A stretch of 35,221 bases of DNA from a virus. The notes under the pieces were generated by a model, which saw only the letters and a list, made by a program, of their open reading frames with translations, did not search any database and was not told where the DNA came from. The DNA is taken from the IMG/VR virus record IMGVR_UViG_3300026544_000013, positions 1 to 35,221 of that record; one strand, given 5' to 3'. Below are positions 8,780 to 18,371 of the stretch, in pieces. Position numbers and translations under genes: made by a program. Each line of letters begins with the position of its first letter. Position 1 is the first letter of the stretch.

Positions 8780-10288
8780 TTAATCCTCCATTTTATTATG
8801 TTTGAAGAAGCGATCAATTCTGCTTTCTTCATGACTTTCGTCAGTGTTAACAATAGTTGTTTCAACTTCTTCAGAATTATCTGCATCAGTTGAATCTGTT
8901 AATGTTTCGTTATTTACTTTAGGAATCGAAGTAGCAGTATCATTTCTATAATCAGAAAGTGTATCTACCAAGCTATCAATTTTCCGTGAAGTAAATTTAG
9001 TTATTTCTTCATCGCGATTATCAACAATATGTTTATAATCTAAAATGTTATTAATAATTGCTTTCTTATAACCAACAGTAGCTGTAGCGTTATCGTCAAG
9101 TAATTTATTAATTTCATCTTCTTTACTAATTAGTATAGTACTTTGTTTAGTAATCTCATCAGATAAAAGAGTTTCTTTTTCTTTCAAAGACTCAATAGCA
9201 TCAGTTAAAGTTTTAACTTCAGATACGAGAAAGTCGCAGTAAGAAATAATTTCATCTTTTTTACCTTTAATGATTGTTTCATAATCATCAATTGAAAATT
9301 CTACTTTAGTTTCATCTTCAGTAGTTTCTTCATCTTCAGTAGTTTCTTCATCAGAAGGAAGATCAGCATCTTTATTCTCATCAAAGAATGATACGATGAT
9401 TTTAGTTTCATCTTCAGTGAACTCATCATCCATTCTAAATGCTAATACTTCAGCATCATCTGTTAAAATATCAAAGCGCTTACCTTTACGGTAAAGAGCA
9501 CCTTTAATTTTATTTTTAATAGCATCATCTATATCTTCCATAGTATCTAGTAATTTTAATCCTGCTTTAACATGAGCTTCATCATGTGCTGGAAAACTTT
9601 TACTAGGACCACAAAAAACTGAGTCAGCCAATTTAGCACGATCATCCGCACTAAGTTTACCCTTTTTTGTCATATCATCCTCCATAAAAAAGTCTGTTAA
9701 TATGTCTTCCTTATCACTAAGGAAAGTTTCGTAAGCCATTGACCCATCACCTAAATCAATAGAAGTAATTCTAGAGAATGGATCAGCAGGATTATTTACG
9801 AATGAGTTTTCTTTATATTCAATTGCGTCAATTATCCAATAAGCTTTTTTGCCATCGTACATTTGACCTTTTTCGTGTTCACATAATCCATCAGTTGTAA
9901 GTGATTGATTACATATAGAACATCGAACTTTGTTAGTAGAACTACCAACACTACATGTTAGATAAATTCCTTTAATAACATTAGCAATAGCATCTTCATC
10001 AGTAATCTCTACTGATAGTTCCACGAAATCTTTTGGTTCATTTTCCATAGTAGGAGTATCTTTGATTTCATAACCATCAATACGACCAACTGCATCTCTA
10101 TGTTTATCATGATGAAGTAATTGAGGTTTCTTATAAGGAGTAACCCACGTTTCACCACCACCATTTTTAATAGCATCTAATGTATAATAAAGATTATTAC
10201 CATTCACATAATTTAAGTGAGTTGCACTAATACCTACTTTGATACTATCAAGTTTTTCAATTAGGTCATTAATATTTTTCTTCATCAT
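8780..10288 (-). CDS. Prohead protease-scaffold fusion
   Basis: A 502-residue protein starting MMKKNINDLIEKLDS after GGAGCTTA. Residues 55-115 fit a herpesvirus-assemblin-like (S78/U9-type) prohead protease: a His cluster LLHHDKHRDAVGRIDGY (H59-H63) and a candidate nucleophile in TCSVGSS (S113). Residues 123-138 form a C-x2-C...C-x-H zinc-knuckle-like insertion (CSICNQSL, then CEHEKGQMYDG). CGPSKSFPAHDEAHV at 226-240 is a motif often seen in phage head-assembly proteins. From about 300 the protein is acidic and coiled-coil, as expected of scaffold, and should be degraded during maturation. It overlaps the portal gene by 20 bp. The order portal, protease/scaffold, capsid is canonical. The catalytic assignment is by pattern only. 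Confidence 0.72.
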   Translation of the reverse strand: MMKKNINDLIEKLDSIKVGISATHLNYVNGNNLYYTLDAIKNGGGETWVTPYKKPQLLHHDKHRDAVGRIDGYEIKDTPTMENEPKDFVELSVEITDEDAIANVIKGIYLTCSVGSSTNKVRCSICNQSLTTDGLCEHEKGQMYDGKKAYWIIDAIEYKENSFVNNPADPFSRITSIDLGDGSMAYETFLSDKEDILTDFFMEDDMTKKGKLSADDRAKLADSVFCGPSKSFPAHDEAHVKAGLKLLDTMEDIDDAIKNKIKGALYRKGKRFDILTDDAEVLAFRMDDEFTEDETKIIVSFFDENKDADLPSDEETTEDEETTEDETKVEFSIDDYETIIKGKKDEIISYCDFLVSEVKTLTDAIESLKEKETLLSDEITKQSTILISKEDEINKLLDDNATATVGYKKAIINNILDYKHIVDNRDEEITKFTSRKIDSLVDTLSDYRNDTATSIPKVNNETLTDSTDADNSEEVETTIVNTDESHEESRIDRFFKHNKMED

Positions 10289-12146
10289 TAAGCTCCAAAT
10301 TTGTATTCATGCTATAAACTTCATCCATAATAGAGTTAATTATATACTCATATTTTTCGTCTGAATCTATAGTACCTAGTCTATCTACTCTATCAGTTAT
10401 TCTAATCATTACAGTTTTAAGTGTTTTACTATACATAACTTCATCGTTGATATACAATTGTAGTATAGCATTGTTTACATTATTATATACTTTTGTCAGG
10501 AATGTTTTTCTATTCATAGCTGATTTATAATTACTATTATCTAATAAGTTTTTAGCTAAGTTGTCAATATATTTAACACTTGATTCAATACTATCTTTTT
10601 TAAATTTAGGCCTACTTAATTGTTTACCATATTGATTTTGCGGTTGTGATTTAGCAGTAGTTGATTTCTCAGATGACTTAGTCGCCTTATTGCCTTTACT
10701 ACTTTTAGATATAGCTGGTTTAGATGTACTAGTAGCAGTAGGCTTAGGTGCAGCTTTAGCAATCTTAATACTAGCATCAGCTTGTTTCTCAATAACAGGT
10801 ATCTGAGATTCAGCAGTAGCTTTAACTAAAGGTATCTGAATTTTATTTAAATATAAATCACCTTCATTTAAATTAGCTTCCATGTTAATTTCTAGTCTGG
10901 CTTCTTCTAGTGTTATTAAGTTACCTTGATACTTTTGTAAAACATGTGTCTCACTTTTAATAGCAGCTTCTAAATCAATCTCATTAAATCTAACTTGATA
11001 TTCAAATTTAGATGGATCATATCCACCGTCTAATACTAATTCTTTTAGGAATTCAATTTCTAATTTATTAGATATGATTCGTTGAAATGACTTAGTTATA
11101 GATTGCATAGCAACATATGCTGCTTCTGCAGTATTTCTATTTGATGTATCTGATTCACCCATAACAGCAGCCGACACACCAAGTCCAGAATATACACGCT
11201 TCTTAAAGTGATCTATAAATTTCATAATATCAATTGGGTCATTGTTATTAGTAACGGTTTCAACTGTATGAGTATGAGGTACACACATTATACCAAACGT
11301 ATTCATGTTGTTTATCTCCATTGCAACAGCATCTACTTCACCAGGTGCAGCTGGATGTGAGTCCGTTCCAACTTTATAAAGATATAGTGGCACGGCATAT
11401 TGGAATCCTAATATCTCTGCTTCTTCTTCTAGTTTACGAAGAGCTCTTACGTCATCTAGTACTGAATGAATTGGTGTTCTACCAGTTAATAGTCCAGGTA
11501 TTTTATTATACGTTAAATGTATTACGTCGTCTACTTTATATATCTTTTCATCACCAGCTAATACTTGTTTATAATATTTAATGTTACCATTTGCATCTAA
11601 ACCTATTTTCATAGTTGACGCATCTACTATAAATAACCCAACAACTGGCTGAACTGTTCTATTATACAACTTATAAGATGAACCAAATTTAGATAAATCT
11701 TTTTTACGTATTTTAATTACATACGCATTAGCGTATGTAACTAGTTGTCTAGATATATTATCAAATACTTCTTTAAATTTAGTATTAGTAAATAGTTCTA
11801 TTTCTCTAATTCTACCATTAATATGTTTTTGTAAGTTATCATTTGGTACAATTATTCCGTATCCATTTTGATTAATTTGTTCAGTAAATATTTGAGTATA
11901 TCGATTCAATAATCCATCTAATTGTACAGCATTCGCAATTGTAGTTAGATCATATTCTGAATCAGCAAAATCAATACCCATTACTGTTTTATTATATTGT
12001 CGTGTATAATTAAAGTATTTAGGTTTACTAAATTTAATATTAGGATCTTTAATTGTTGCGTCAACTAAGTCTCCATTAATATTATAATCGTTATCATTAG
12101 TATCACTATTTGTTTTAGTGACTTTAAATATTTTTAATAAATCCAT
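10269..12146 (-). CDS. Portal protein
   Basis: A 625-residue protein starting MDLLKIFKVTKTNSD. The core contains typical portal features: DDVIHLTYNKIPGLLTGRTP near 210, the helix VRALRKLEEEAEILGFQYA, IMKFIDHFKKRVYSGLGVS near 315, TAEAAYVAMQSITKSFQRII, and LITLEEARLEINMEAN near 415. The portal forms the dodecameric ring at one capsid vertex through which DNA is packaged and ejected. The C-terminal 170 residues are a Lys/Ser/Thr-rich linker followed by a helical end, longer than in compact portals. It follows three non-canonical genes after the terminase and overlaps the protease gene by 20 bp. Confidence 0.87.
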   Translation of the reverse strand: MDLLKIFKVTKTNSDTNDNDYNINGDLVDATIKDPNIKFSKPKYFNYTRQYNKTVMGIDFADSEYDLTTIANAVQLDGLLNRYTQIFTEQINQNGYGIIVPNDNLQKHINGRIREIELFTNTKFKEVFDNISRQLVTYANAYVIKIRKKDLSKFGSSYKLYNRTVQPVVGLFIVDASTMKIGLDANGNIKYYKQVLAGDEKIYKVDDVIHLTYNKIPGLLTGRTPIHSVLDDVRALRKLEEEAEILGFQYAVPLYLYKVGTDSHPAAPGEVDAVAMEINNMNTFGIMCVPHTHTVETVTNNNDPIDIMKFIDHFKKRVYSGLGVSAAVMGESDTSNRNTAEAAYVAMQSITKSFQRIISNKLEIEFLKELVLDGGYDPSKFEYQVRFNEIDLEAAIKSETHVLQKYQGNLITLEEARLEINMEANLNEGDLYLNKIQIPLVKATAESQIPVIEKQADASIKIAKAAPKPTATSTSKPAISKSSKGNKATKSSEKSTTAKSQPQNQYGKQLSRPKFKKDSIESSVKYIDNLAKNLLDNSNYKSAMNRKTFLTKVYNNVNNAILQLYINDEVMYSKTLKTVMIRITDRVDRLGTIDSDEKYEYIINSIMDEVYSMNTNLELNDEEKY

Positions 12147-13490
12147 TTAACCATTCCTACTTTGTTTTATAACATCGTCAATAATACTAAAGATATCATT
12201 AGGTTCTAATACAACTGAACATGAGTTCTGTATAGAATCATCACCATTATTCATATTAGCATTATTAGCATCACTCATTAAATTATTAGCGTCACTAGGT
12301 GACATATTCATTCTATTAATTAAAAATGCTTTTAATTCATCGTTACTAGGTAGTATAGTTCCATTCTGATCATTAGTATTTGTATTATTAGAACTATTTG
12401 AAAACACAGTACCATCATCTGCGTTAGAAAATGAATTTTTATTTTGCGCAGTATATGTTCCAGTATTTAATATACCATTCATATAAGTGTAATATGGATT
12501 ATGCCCACTAAACTCACCATCCTCAGTAAACAAATCTGTATTAGAGTCTTGCATAAACACACAAAATTCCCAGCTAACAATCGCATTCTTTATGTTGTAA
12601 AAAATACCTCTAACATAATTCAACATTTCTATTTCTTTAATATGTTTAGGAAAGTCGCTTTCAAATGCTTTTTTAAATTTTGCATGTTCTTGTCCAAGCC
12701 ACCCTTGTATAACAGCATTTAACTTAGCGGTTAAGCCATAATCATTTATATATTTTTTTAATACTTTAATGAAATCAAGATAAGGTAAACATTTCATGGC
12801 ACTTTCTGGATCAATTTTTTCATCAATTTTATCTATAATCCATTCTATTCCAGAATCTCTAATAGTAAACATTAGCTGTTGTAACGCAATAGCTAGAAAA
12901 CCAGCAGCTGCTTCAGATATCTCTCTTATAAAATCTATGATTGGCATAGTTATATCACTAATTTCTAAATCCAAAAATGTTATAATAATATCTATAACTG
13001 CAATATTTCTATCAATAGATTTACCAAACTGTGTTTCACTTATATATAACGCAAAGTTACCTTCATTAATGTGAACACCATTTAATTCTAATTCAGCAAT
13101 TTGTTTTACTCGTGCATTAAAGTTTTCAATATCACCTTGTAGTTTAGTTTGCATTAAAATATTTTTAACTAAACAACATAATGCTTGATCAGATAAATAG
13201 AATTCACCGAATACACCAATTAAGTCTTTAGCTAGCATTTTAAATAATGGCTGATCAATACTTGTAGCTGAGTCTTCAAGCATAGTAAGTAAATCATTTG
13301 ATCTACCAGACACAAACATATTTAGCTTATCTATACCTTGTAAATTATATGCTCCACCTAATTTTTCAGTATAACTATATGCATTATCCAGCCATTCTCT
13401 TGTTCTAGCCTCACGTAATGCTTCTATTGTTTGTCCAGATTTGGCAGCAGCATTAGCTAGTTCTGCATCTCTACTTTCTCTATTACTCAT
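12147..13490 (-). CDS. Unknown helical protein between terminase and portal, 447 aa
   Basis: A 447-residue protein starting MSNRESRDAELANAAAK. Its start overlaps the end of the preceding gene by 8 bp (ATGAGTAATAG), so translation is probably coupled. Residues 140-320 are strongly helical and hydrophobic (DIIITFLDLEISDITMPIID, AAAGFLAIALQQLMFTI, CLPYLDFIKVLKKYI) without being obvious TM helices. The last 100 residues are Asn/Asp/Ser-rich and probably disordered, ending in a short helix. It lies immediately before the portal gene. It may be a virion protein attached to the portal or packaged inside the head, but no family was recognised. See the paired hydrophobic protein at 13769-15061. Confidence 0.5.
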   Translation of the reverse strand: MSNRESRDAELANAAAKSGQTIEALREARTREWLDNAYSYTEKLGGAYNLQGIDKLNMFVSGRSNDLLTMLEDSATSIDQPLFKMLAKDLIGVFGEFYLSDQALCCLVKNILMQTKLQGDIENFNARVKQIAELELNGVHINEGNFALYISETQFGKSIDRNIAVIDIIITFLDLEISDITMPIIDFIREISEAAAGFLAIALQQLMFTIRDSGIEWIIDKIDEKIDPESAMKCLPYLDFIKVLKKYINDYGLTAKLNAVIQGWLGQEHAKFKKAFESDFPKHIKEIEMLNYVRGIFYNIKNAIVSWEFCVFMQDSNTDLFTEDGEFSGHNPYYTYMNGILNTGTYTAQNKNSFSNADDGTVFSNSSNNTNTNDQNGTILPSNDELKAFLINRMNMSPSDANNLMSDANNANMNNGDDSIQNSCSVVLEPNDIFSIIDDVIKQSRNG

Positions 13491-13785
13491 CTATAACACC
13501 ATCGCTATCAGTTTCAGTTTCAGTTTCATCAATTGTTTCATTTAATTTTATATTAGGGTTAGTGTGTATAGCAGTATGTCTGTCTACAAATTCATTGTTA
13601 TATATAAATCTGTGAAACCCATCATTTAACTCTTCAGTATTTTTTTTGAATTCTCTAGTAGTTTCGTTATCTACTAACATACGTGCTACAAATTTTTCAT
13701 ATTCAATATGCTTTCTCATTTCTCTAATTAGATTATTAGATAATAGAACACCAGACACATATCCATTTTTATTTTTTGTCTTCAT
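13483..13785 (-). CDS. Unknown acidic small protein, 100 aa
   Basis: Start placed at ATG 13783-13785 (MKTKNKNGYVSGVLLSNN), preceded by an AAGGA-type purine run. A longer version beginning at 13821 has no SD and a repetitive Lys-rich N-terminus that comes from the neighbouring gene's Lys-rich tail read in another frame. The protein has a helical middle (NLIREMRKHIEYEKFVARML) and an acidic Glu/Asp/Thr tail. It overlaps the upstream gene by 17 bp and the downstream gene by 8 bp, the tightest packing in this unit. The role is unknown. Location between terminase and portal suggests an assembly or virion role. Confidence 0.6.
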   Translation of the reverse strand: MKTKNKNGYVSGVLLSNNLIREMRKHIEYEKFVARMLVDNETTREFKKNTEELNDGFHRFIYNNEFVDRHTAIHTNPNIKLNETIDETETETDSDGVIDE

Positions 13786-15061
13786 CTTCTTTTTTTCCTT
13801 TTTTTCTATTATATTTAGCATCTCTATATGCTGCTTTTAGAACTGTTTCAGCAGCAGCTACACAATCAGGTGTTACATCTGAACCGTTAGGTCCATCTAA
13901 TCCACTAACTACTCTATCGTACATTTCACATGCACTCATACCATCTATACCAGTATCGTTGCCGTTAGCATCTTTAAACATATTACCAATAGCTTCACCT
14001 TGATCTTTGAAGTCTGTGTTTTTATCAAAACCAGTTTTAGCATTAGCATCTTCACCAGTTGGTTCATGTTCTTTTGAATAATCGAATTCTTGTTTTAAAC
14101 AATCTAAATGATTTAACGATTCATCTGAACATAGTCCTAATAATTGTCTAAGTTTACCATTCCAAAATATTTTAATATTAGCTTCAGGTGAATAATCAGA
14201 CCACGCTTTATGTGGTATTCTACATAGTATAATCATTTTGAATTTATTCAACGCTTTATGAATTGGACCATATCTATAATAATTTTCAGTATTAAGTTTT
14301 GGTATATGAAAGAATAAACCTTTTAATATAATAATTGGCGTATCAATTGGGCGAGCTATAAGTTTTTCTATCATACCGATTATCGCAACCCACATTCTAG
14401 ACCATATGAAATCCCAGAATAGTTTATTAATAAGATATATAAACATATCATTTAACTTTTCTTTAAACGAATTTTCAGTGTCAGCTATATCATCAGCAAT
14501 ACTTTTATCATATGCTTTATCTAATTCTTCAGATGTAAGATCACCCTTAGCAAATTTTAGTCCATCAAACGCAGCTTTAGTTATATCTGAACAAGCACCA
14601 ATATTATTAGTTATTCTAGAGTCCCCAATTAATGGAATTAATTGAGACACATACCCTTTATTTAATGGTTCCCATATATCAATAATAGCTTCAGCTTTAT
14701 CAAATGTTTCTTTTGTTATATTAGTATTACCGTCACCATTTATCAATGCTGCAGCTCTAGCAACAGCGTCACTATTAGCCGCAATATTCATATCTTTCAA
14801 GAAATCATTACGCATATCTTCTAACTGTTTTACTAATGCCTCATTCTCTTTTATACCAGCTAATACATTATCAATTGATTTTTCTCTATCACTAACACCA
14901 CCATCAACAGGACACGCACCAGCATTAGAACCAGTTGATATATTACTTGGTGCTCCTACGTTTTTAACATTAAATGATATATTTCCATTATTTAATAATT
15001 CACCTAGTGCTTCAGGTGTTAATTCTTTACCTAATATATCATTTATTTTACTATCCATCAT
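13769..15061 (-). CDS. Unknown hydrophobic virion-candidate protein, 430 aa
   Basis: A 430-residue protein starting MMDSKINDILGKELTPEAL. Its ATG shares one base with the terminase stop (TAATG), a typical coupled start. The N-terminal half is soluble and helical. Around 215-265 there is a hydrophobic region (MFIYLINKLFWDFIWSRMWV, AIIGMIEKLIARP, TPIIILKGLFFHIPKL) that could insert in a membrane or pack in a helical bundle. The C-terminus ends in a Lys/Glu-rich run (KKGKKEDEDKK). Terminase and portal are usually adjacent or separated by small genes, so a 430-residue hydrophobic protein here is unusual. A role in ejection or at the portal vertex is possible but unproven. Confidence 0.5.
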   Translation of the reverse strand: MMDSKINDILGKELTPEALGELLNNGNISFNVKNVGAPSNISTGSNAGACPVDGGVSDREKSIDNVLAGIKENEALVKQLEDMRNDFLKDMNIAANSDAVARAAALINGDGNTNITKETFDKAEAIIDIWEPLNKGYVSQLIPLIGDSRITNNIGACSDITKAAFDGLKFAKGDLTSEELDKAYDKSIADDIADTENSFKEKLNDMFIYLINKLFWDFIWSRMWVAIIGMIEKLIARPIDTPIIILKGLFFHIPKLNTENYYRYGPIHKALNKFKMIILCRIPHKAWSDYSPEANIKIFWNGKLRQLLGLCSDESLNHLDCLKQEFDYSKEHEPTGEDANAKTGFDKNTDFKDQGEAIGNMFKDANGNDTGIDGMSACEMYDRVVSGLDGPNGSDVTPDCVAAAETVLKAAYRDAKYNRKKGKKEDEDKK

Positions 15062-16875
15062 TATAACTGTCTCCTAAACTTATTACCAAACATATTAGAA
15101 CCTCTACTATTTCTTGAGCCAACCATTTTTGGTCTGTTATATACTGGTGGTGCTTCTGGATCTCTAATTCCAGTATTTGTTTTATCACTAAATGTAACTA
15201 TACTTGATTCAGATCCTCTGCCGTCGAATTCATCCATGCGTGGATCACGCATAAACTTTATCCTATTATCATAGTTATTCTTAAGTAGAACACCAAACTG
15301 ATGGTAGAATCCATAGATAGCTAAATGAAACGCATCAAGTACGTGGTCTTCACCTTCATATGTAAAATCACCACGAGCAGTAATAGACTTAATAGTATAG
15401 TCTCTCATCTGTCCAACTAATCTATGAGCACCATCTTCCTCTAATGGAAGTATCATTCTACCTTCTTCATTAGCAAGAACTGATTGGTTAATCATTAAGC
15501 CTTTATTACGTTTCTTAACTTTCTTTTTAAGAATAGGATCATAATGTTCAGTAGATGCACCAGAGTCAATAACATGTAATTTTCTAGCCATACCCAACAT
15601 TGGGTGTTGTCTACCATAGTGTGTTAGTTCTTCAACGTTAGTATCACCAGCTCCATAATCAACATAAACGAAATCTATCTTTAAATATTCCATCAATCTA
15701 ATTATTTCTTTACGAGTTTCACGTTGAGTAGCATCTTTTGCTTTAACACCTTTACGATAGAATAATCTAATCTTACCAGTGCAATCTATTTTAACTTCTT
15801 CGTTTTTAGTATGATCATAATACTCAATGAATGTTGGCACTTGACAATATTCTATTACAACTATTTGTCCACCATTTTTATAAGTATTCCAGTCAACACC
15901 AATAATATATTTATTACCAGATTGTTGTGTAAATCCAGGGTCAAATATATCTACATCATCAGAAATATAATCAGAGAAATATGGAACTAAACTAGCAGAT
16001 ATGTGTTTATGTTTATATACACCTTGTAGTTCTTCGCCAAACTCAGCACCGAACTCTCTGAGATATGCTCCGTCTGACATAACTGATTTGAATTCAAATT
16101 CAGTAGCATCAGTGATAGGTAAACCTTGTTCTTTAGCTTGTTCAATTGATACCCAGTTAGGATTATCAGGATGCCACGATGGATAGTGTCTATGCCACCA
16201 ACCAATATCTTCGGCTTTAGTACACCAAGTGTAATACAATCCTCTAGCACCTGATGGTGTAGAACAAGTTCTAATCTTAGTATCTTTATTTGTATTAGCG
16301 ATAGGTAGTACAGCTTGCTCCATAATATCACGAGGTATATAATCTACCTCATCTAAGAATATCATATCAGCAGATTGTCCACGAACAGATGTACCTTTGT
16401 TAGCAGAAGATATTCCTAGAGTCATACCCTTAATAACTGAACCATTAGAGAAGTGTATTTCATTAACGTCACTTCGTTTTACTTTTGTAATCATATTATT
16501 AAGATATTCTGAATCAGATATTAGATCAAGTAATGTATCAAAGATCATTTTAATTTGTGAGTCCATAGGGGTCATTACTAGTACGCTAAATGGAATAGGT
16601 TTAGTACCATTAGTTTCTAACATAACAGCTAGTGGTTGCGCTGCTACCCACCATAAAACGTCAGCACATAATGTAACGGTTTTACCAAGTCGTCTACCAT
16701 ATCTAAGCACTATCTTTTTATTAGCTCTGGATGCTTCTAGAACTTCTCGTTGGTAAGAACGTAGTTTCAGTGCTTGTTGTGGATCGTTAGGATTGCGTAG
16801 AAATGCTTCGGCCCATTTAGCTGGGTCTTGAATTGTTTCAGCAAACCATTCTTGATATTCTTTTGTTAATGCCAT
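15061..16875 (-). CDS. terL: Terminase large subunit
   Basis: A 604-residue protein starting MALTKEYQEWFAETIQDP after AGAGGT. It packages DNA into the prohead and cuts it. The ATPase domain has Walker A RYGRRLGKT (58-66), Walker B MIFLDEVDY (171-179) and the coupling motif region RTCSTPSGARG (202-212). The RNase H-like nuclease domain has the three acidic positions expected: IIGVDWNTYKNGG (D328), VYVDYGAGDTN (D406) and EDHVLDAFHLA (D514). Length and domain order are normal for a large terminase. It is followed by three extra genes before the portal. A promoter-like motif lies 16 bases upstream of its ATG, so it may begin its own transcript. Confidence 0.93.
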   Translation of the reverse strand: MALTKEYQEWFAETIQDPAKWAEAFLRNPNDPQQALKLRSYQREVLEASRANKKIVLRYGRRLGKTVTLCADVLWWVAAQPLAVMLETNGTKPIPFSVLVMTPMDSQIKMIFDTLLDLISDSEYLNNMITKVKRSDVNEIHFSNGSVIKGMTLGISSANKGTSVRGQSADMIFLDEVDYIPRDIMEQAVLPIANTNKDTKIRTCSTPSGARGLYYTWCTKAEDIGWWHRHYPSWHPDNPNWVSIEQAKEQGLPITDATEFEFKSVMSDGAYLREFGAEFGEELQGVYKHKHISASLVPYFSDYISDDVDIFDPGFTQQSGNKYIIGVDWNTYKNGGQIVVIEYCQVPTFIEYYDHTKNEEVKIDCTGKIRLFYRKGVKAKDATQRETRKEIIRLMEYLKIDFVYVDYGAGDTNVEELTHYGRQHPMLGMARKLHVIDSGASTEHYDPILKKKVKKRNKGLMINQSVLANEEGRMILPLEEDGAHRLVGQMRDYTIKSITARGDFTYEGEDHVLDAFHLAIYGFYHQFGVLLKNNYDNRIKFMRDPRMDEFDGRGSESSIVTFSDKTNTGIRDPEAPPVYNRPKMVGSRNSRGSNMFGNKFRRQL

Positions 16876-16890
16876 ACGTACCTCTGCGTG

Positions 16891-16905
16891 TTAATTGTAG
16901 TATAG
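16891..16905 (-). promoter_or_regulatory. Putative phage promoter motif upstream of terL
   Basis: On the minus strand this reads CTATACTACAATTAA, one base from the stop of the upstream gene and ending 16 bases before the terL ATG. It differs from the best motif copies mainly by TACAAT in place of TATAAT. The 5' leader would be very short. Weaker than the other copies. Confidence 0.4.
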
Positions 16906-16906
16906 C

Positions 16907-17965
16907 CTATTGGTGCATAAATTGAGCTTCACTACCCATCATACTTCTACCATTCATTCTAGCTTTAGATATAGCTTGTATGGCACGTTGTCTTTCAGTA
17001 GCAGCACCTTGACTTAAATAATCGAAGTTTAATGAGCCACCCATTTCTCTTGAATTAATACTTGATAATTGATTCATACCATTGTCTATTGTATTAACTG
17101 CTGCTGCACCTATTGGGTTACCTATCATTTTAGCAACTGACCAACCAAGTTGAGCAACCGCAACATACGATGAAACTTTCATAGCCATGATTCCAGCTTT
17201 AGCTCCAACTAATCCAGCATTCAAAACATTTTGATGTATATGTTTACCACCTTTAGCCATAAATAAATTAAATTTAGCAGTTGCAATATTCTTAGTTTTA
17301 CCGAACCAACGCATATAGCCTTTAGATTTACCACCATTTAATAAATCATCAGACAGGTCATCTATCTTACCAGCAATCAAATCATATCTAGCTTTATTAT
17401 ATCCAGAACTATCTGAAACTCTATCAAATGCTTTATTTTTTAATTCTAATCGTTTAAAGTGTGCTCTATCAGATGGAGACATATCTTGAAGTTCTTTTAC
17501 AGTAGCATCATATCCAGCAATCTTAGCTTTAATATTTTTTTGATAGCTTGTTTCTGATAATTTAAAATCTTTATTTATCCCTAAGTATCCTGTGTCACTA
17601 TCATATGATAGTACACCTTTAGATAATCTATTAACAGTTTTAGGCATATCAACATTAATACGCTCACCAGCAGAACCTGGTATATATTTTTTAGTTTTAA
17701 CATCAAATTGCGCAGTTTCATAACTACTAGATTGACCATATTTAAAACCAACACTAAGTTTATTTGCAGCCCATGTTAGTAATTTATTACCCTTGTTTTT
17801 TGGATCGAAAATACCACTTCGTATTTTAATAGCATTTCTACTAACACTCCACGAAGACGGGCTATAGCGCATTTGCGCTAGAGGATTTAAATACCAGTTA
17901 GCTGAACTACCAGCAAAGTCTTTAGCTTGATCTAATGTACTTAAATTATCCTCATGATACTGCAT
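16907..17965 (-). CDS. Ala/Gly-rich hydrophobic protein upstream of terminase, 352 aa
   Basis: A 352-residue protein starting MQYHEDNLSTLDQAKDF; the SD is weak and its start lies 3 bp after the preceding stop, so coupling is likely. The first 230 residues are basic and soluble. Residues 240-300 are Ala/Gly/Val-rich and hydrophobic (VLNAGLVGAKAGIMAMKV, SYVAVAQLGWSVAKMI, NPIGAAAVNTIDNG). The C-terminus RQRAIQAISKARMNGRSMMG followed by SEAQFMHQ has a conserved look and resembles C-termini I associate with proteins near terminase in large phages, though I cannot name the family. It may be an internal or ejected virion protein. Ends with TAG. Confidence 0.5.
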   Translation of the reverse strand: MQYHEDNLSTLDQAKDFAGSSANWYLNPLAQMRYSPSSWSVSRNAIKIRSGIFDPKNKGNKLLTWAANKLSVGFKYGQSSSYETAQFDVKTKKYIPGSAGERINVDMPKTVNRLSKGVLSYDSDTGYLGINKDFKLSETSYQKNIKAKIAGYDATVKELQDMSPSDRAHFKRLELKNKAFDRVSDSSGYNKARYDLIAGKIDDLSDDLLNGGKSKGYMRWFGKTKNIATAKFNLFMAKGGKHIHQNVLNAGLVGAKAGIMAMKVSSYVAVAQLGWSVAKMIGNPIGAAAVNTIDNGMNQLSSINSREMGGSLNFDYLSQGAATERQRAIQAISKARMNGRSMMGSEAQFMHQ

Positions 17966-17968
17966 AAC

Positions 17969-18370
17969 TTATCTACCGTGTCTTGACTTAGATAGTGATA
18001 ATGATAAACCAGTATGGTTACCAAGATTCATTGCACTTTGATTACGACCTTTTCCTATTCTACTTTGTAATAGTTTTGAGCTATATCTTGAATCTCTCAT
18101 ATATCTATCAGTCATGTTTTGAGTTGCAGCATGCATGCCGCCATTCATAACAGCTACACCAGTCATTGCTGCTGCGCCAACTGTGTATGTACTTTTCATT
18201 GTAATTTTTTTCACCATATTAACACCTTTAGCGTTATATAATGAATTACTAATTTTACCTGTAGTATGTAAACCTTTACCTAGAAAACGTTGTCCTTTAT
18301 AAAGTCCACCCATTGCCCCTTTAGTTACTGTTTTAAGAAAATTTAAAGCAGATGCTCCTTGTTTAAACAT
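17969..18370 (-). CDS. Small basic protein with hydrophobic Ala/Gly segment, 133 aa
   Basis: A 133-residue protein starting MFKQGASALNFLKTVTK after GAGGT. Very basic, with a hydrophobic stretch at about 55-75 (YTVGAAAMTGVAVMNGGMHA). The rest is rich in Lys, Arg, Ser and Gly and ends LSLSLSKSRHGR. Composition and layout (basic arm, Ala/Gly helix, basic arm) match its two neighbours, and all three are separated by only 1-3 bp. A membrane-interacting or DNA-contacting virion protein is conceivable. No family recognised. Ends with TAG. Confidence 0.5.
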   Translation of the reverse strand: MFKQGASALNFLKTVTKGAMGGLYKGQRFLGKGLHTTGKISNSLYNAKGVNMVKKITMKSTYTVGAAAMTGVAVMNGGMHAATQNMTDRYMRDSRYSSKLLQSRIGKGRNQSAMNLGNHTGLSLSLSKSRHGR

Positions 18371-18371
18371 T

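Noticed and set aside
8779-8886. Longer N-terminal version of the capsid-associated protein
   Set aside because: The extension overlaps the protease-scaffold end in another frame and lacks an SD, while ATG 8778 has GGAGGA at good spacing.
13786-13821. 12-residue N-terminal extension of the 100-residue gene
   Set aside because: No SD precedes it and the extension is a Lys-rich shadow of the neighbour's C-terminus.
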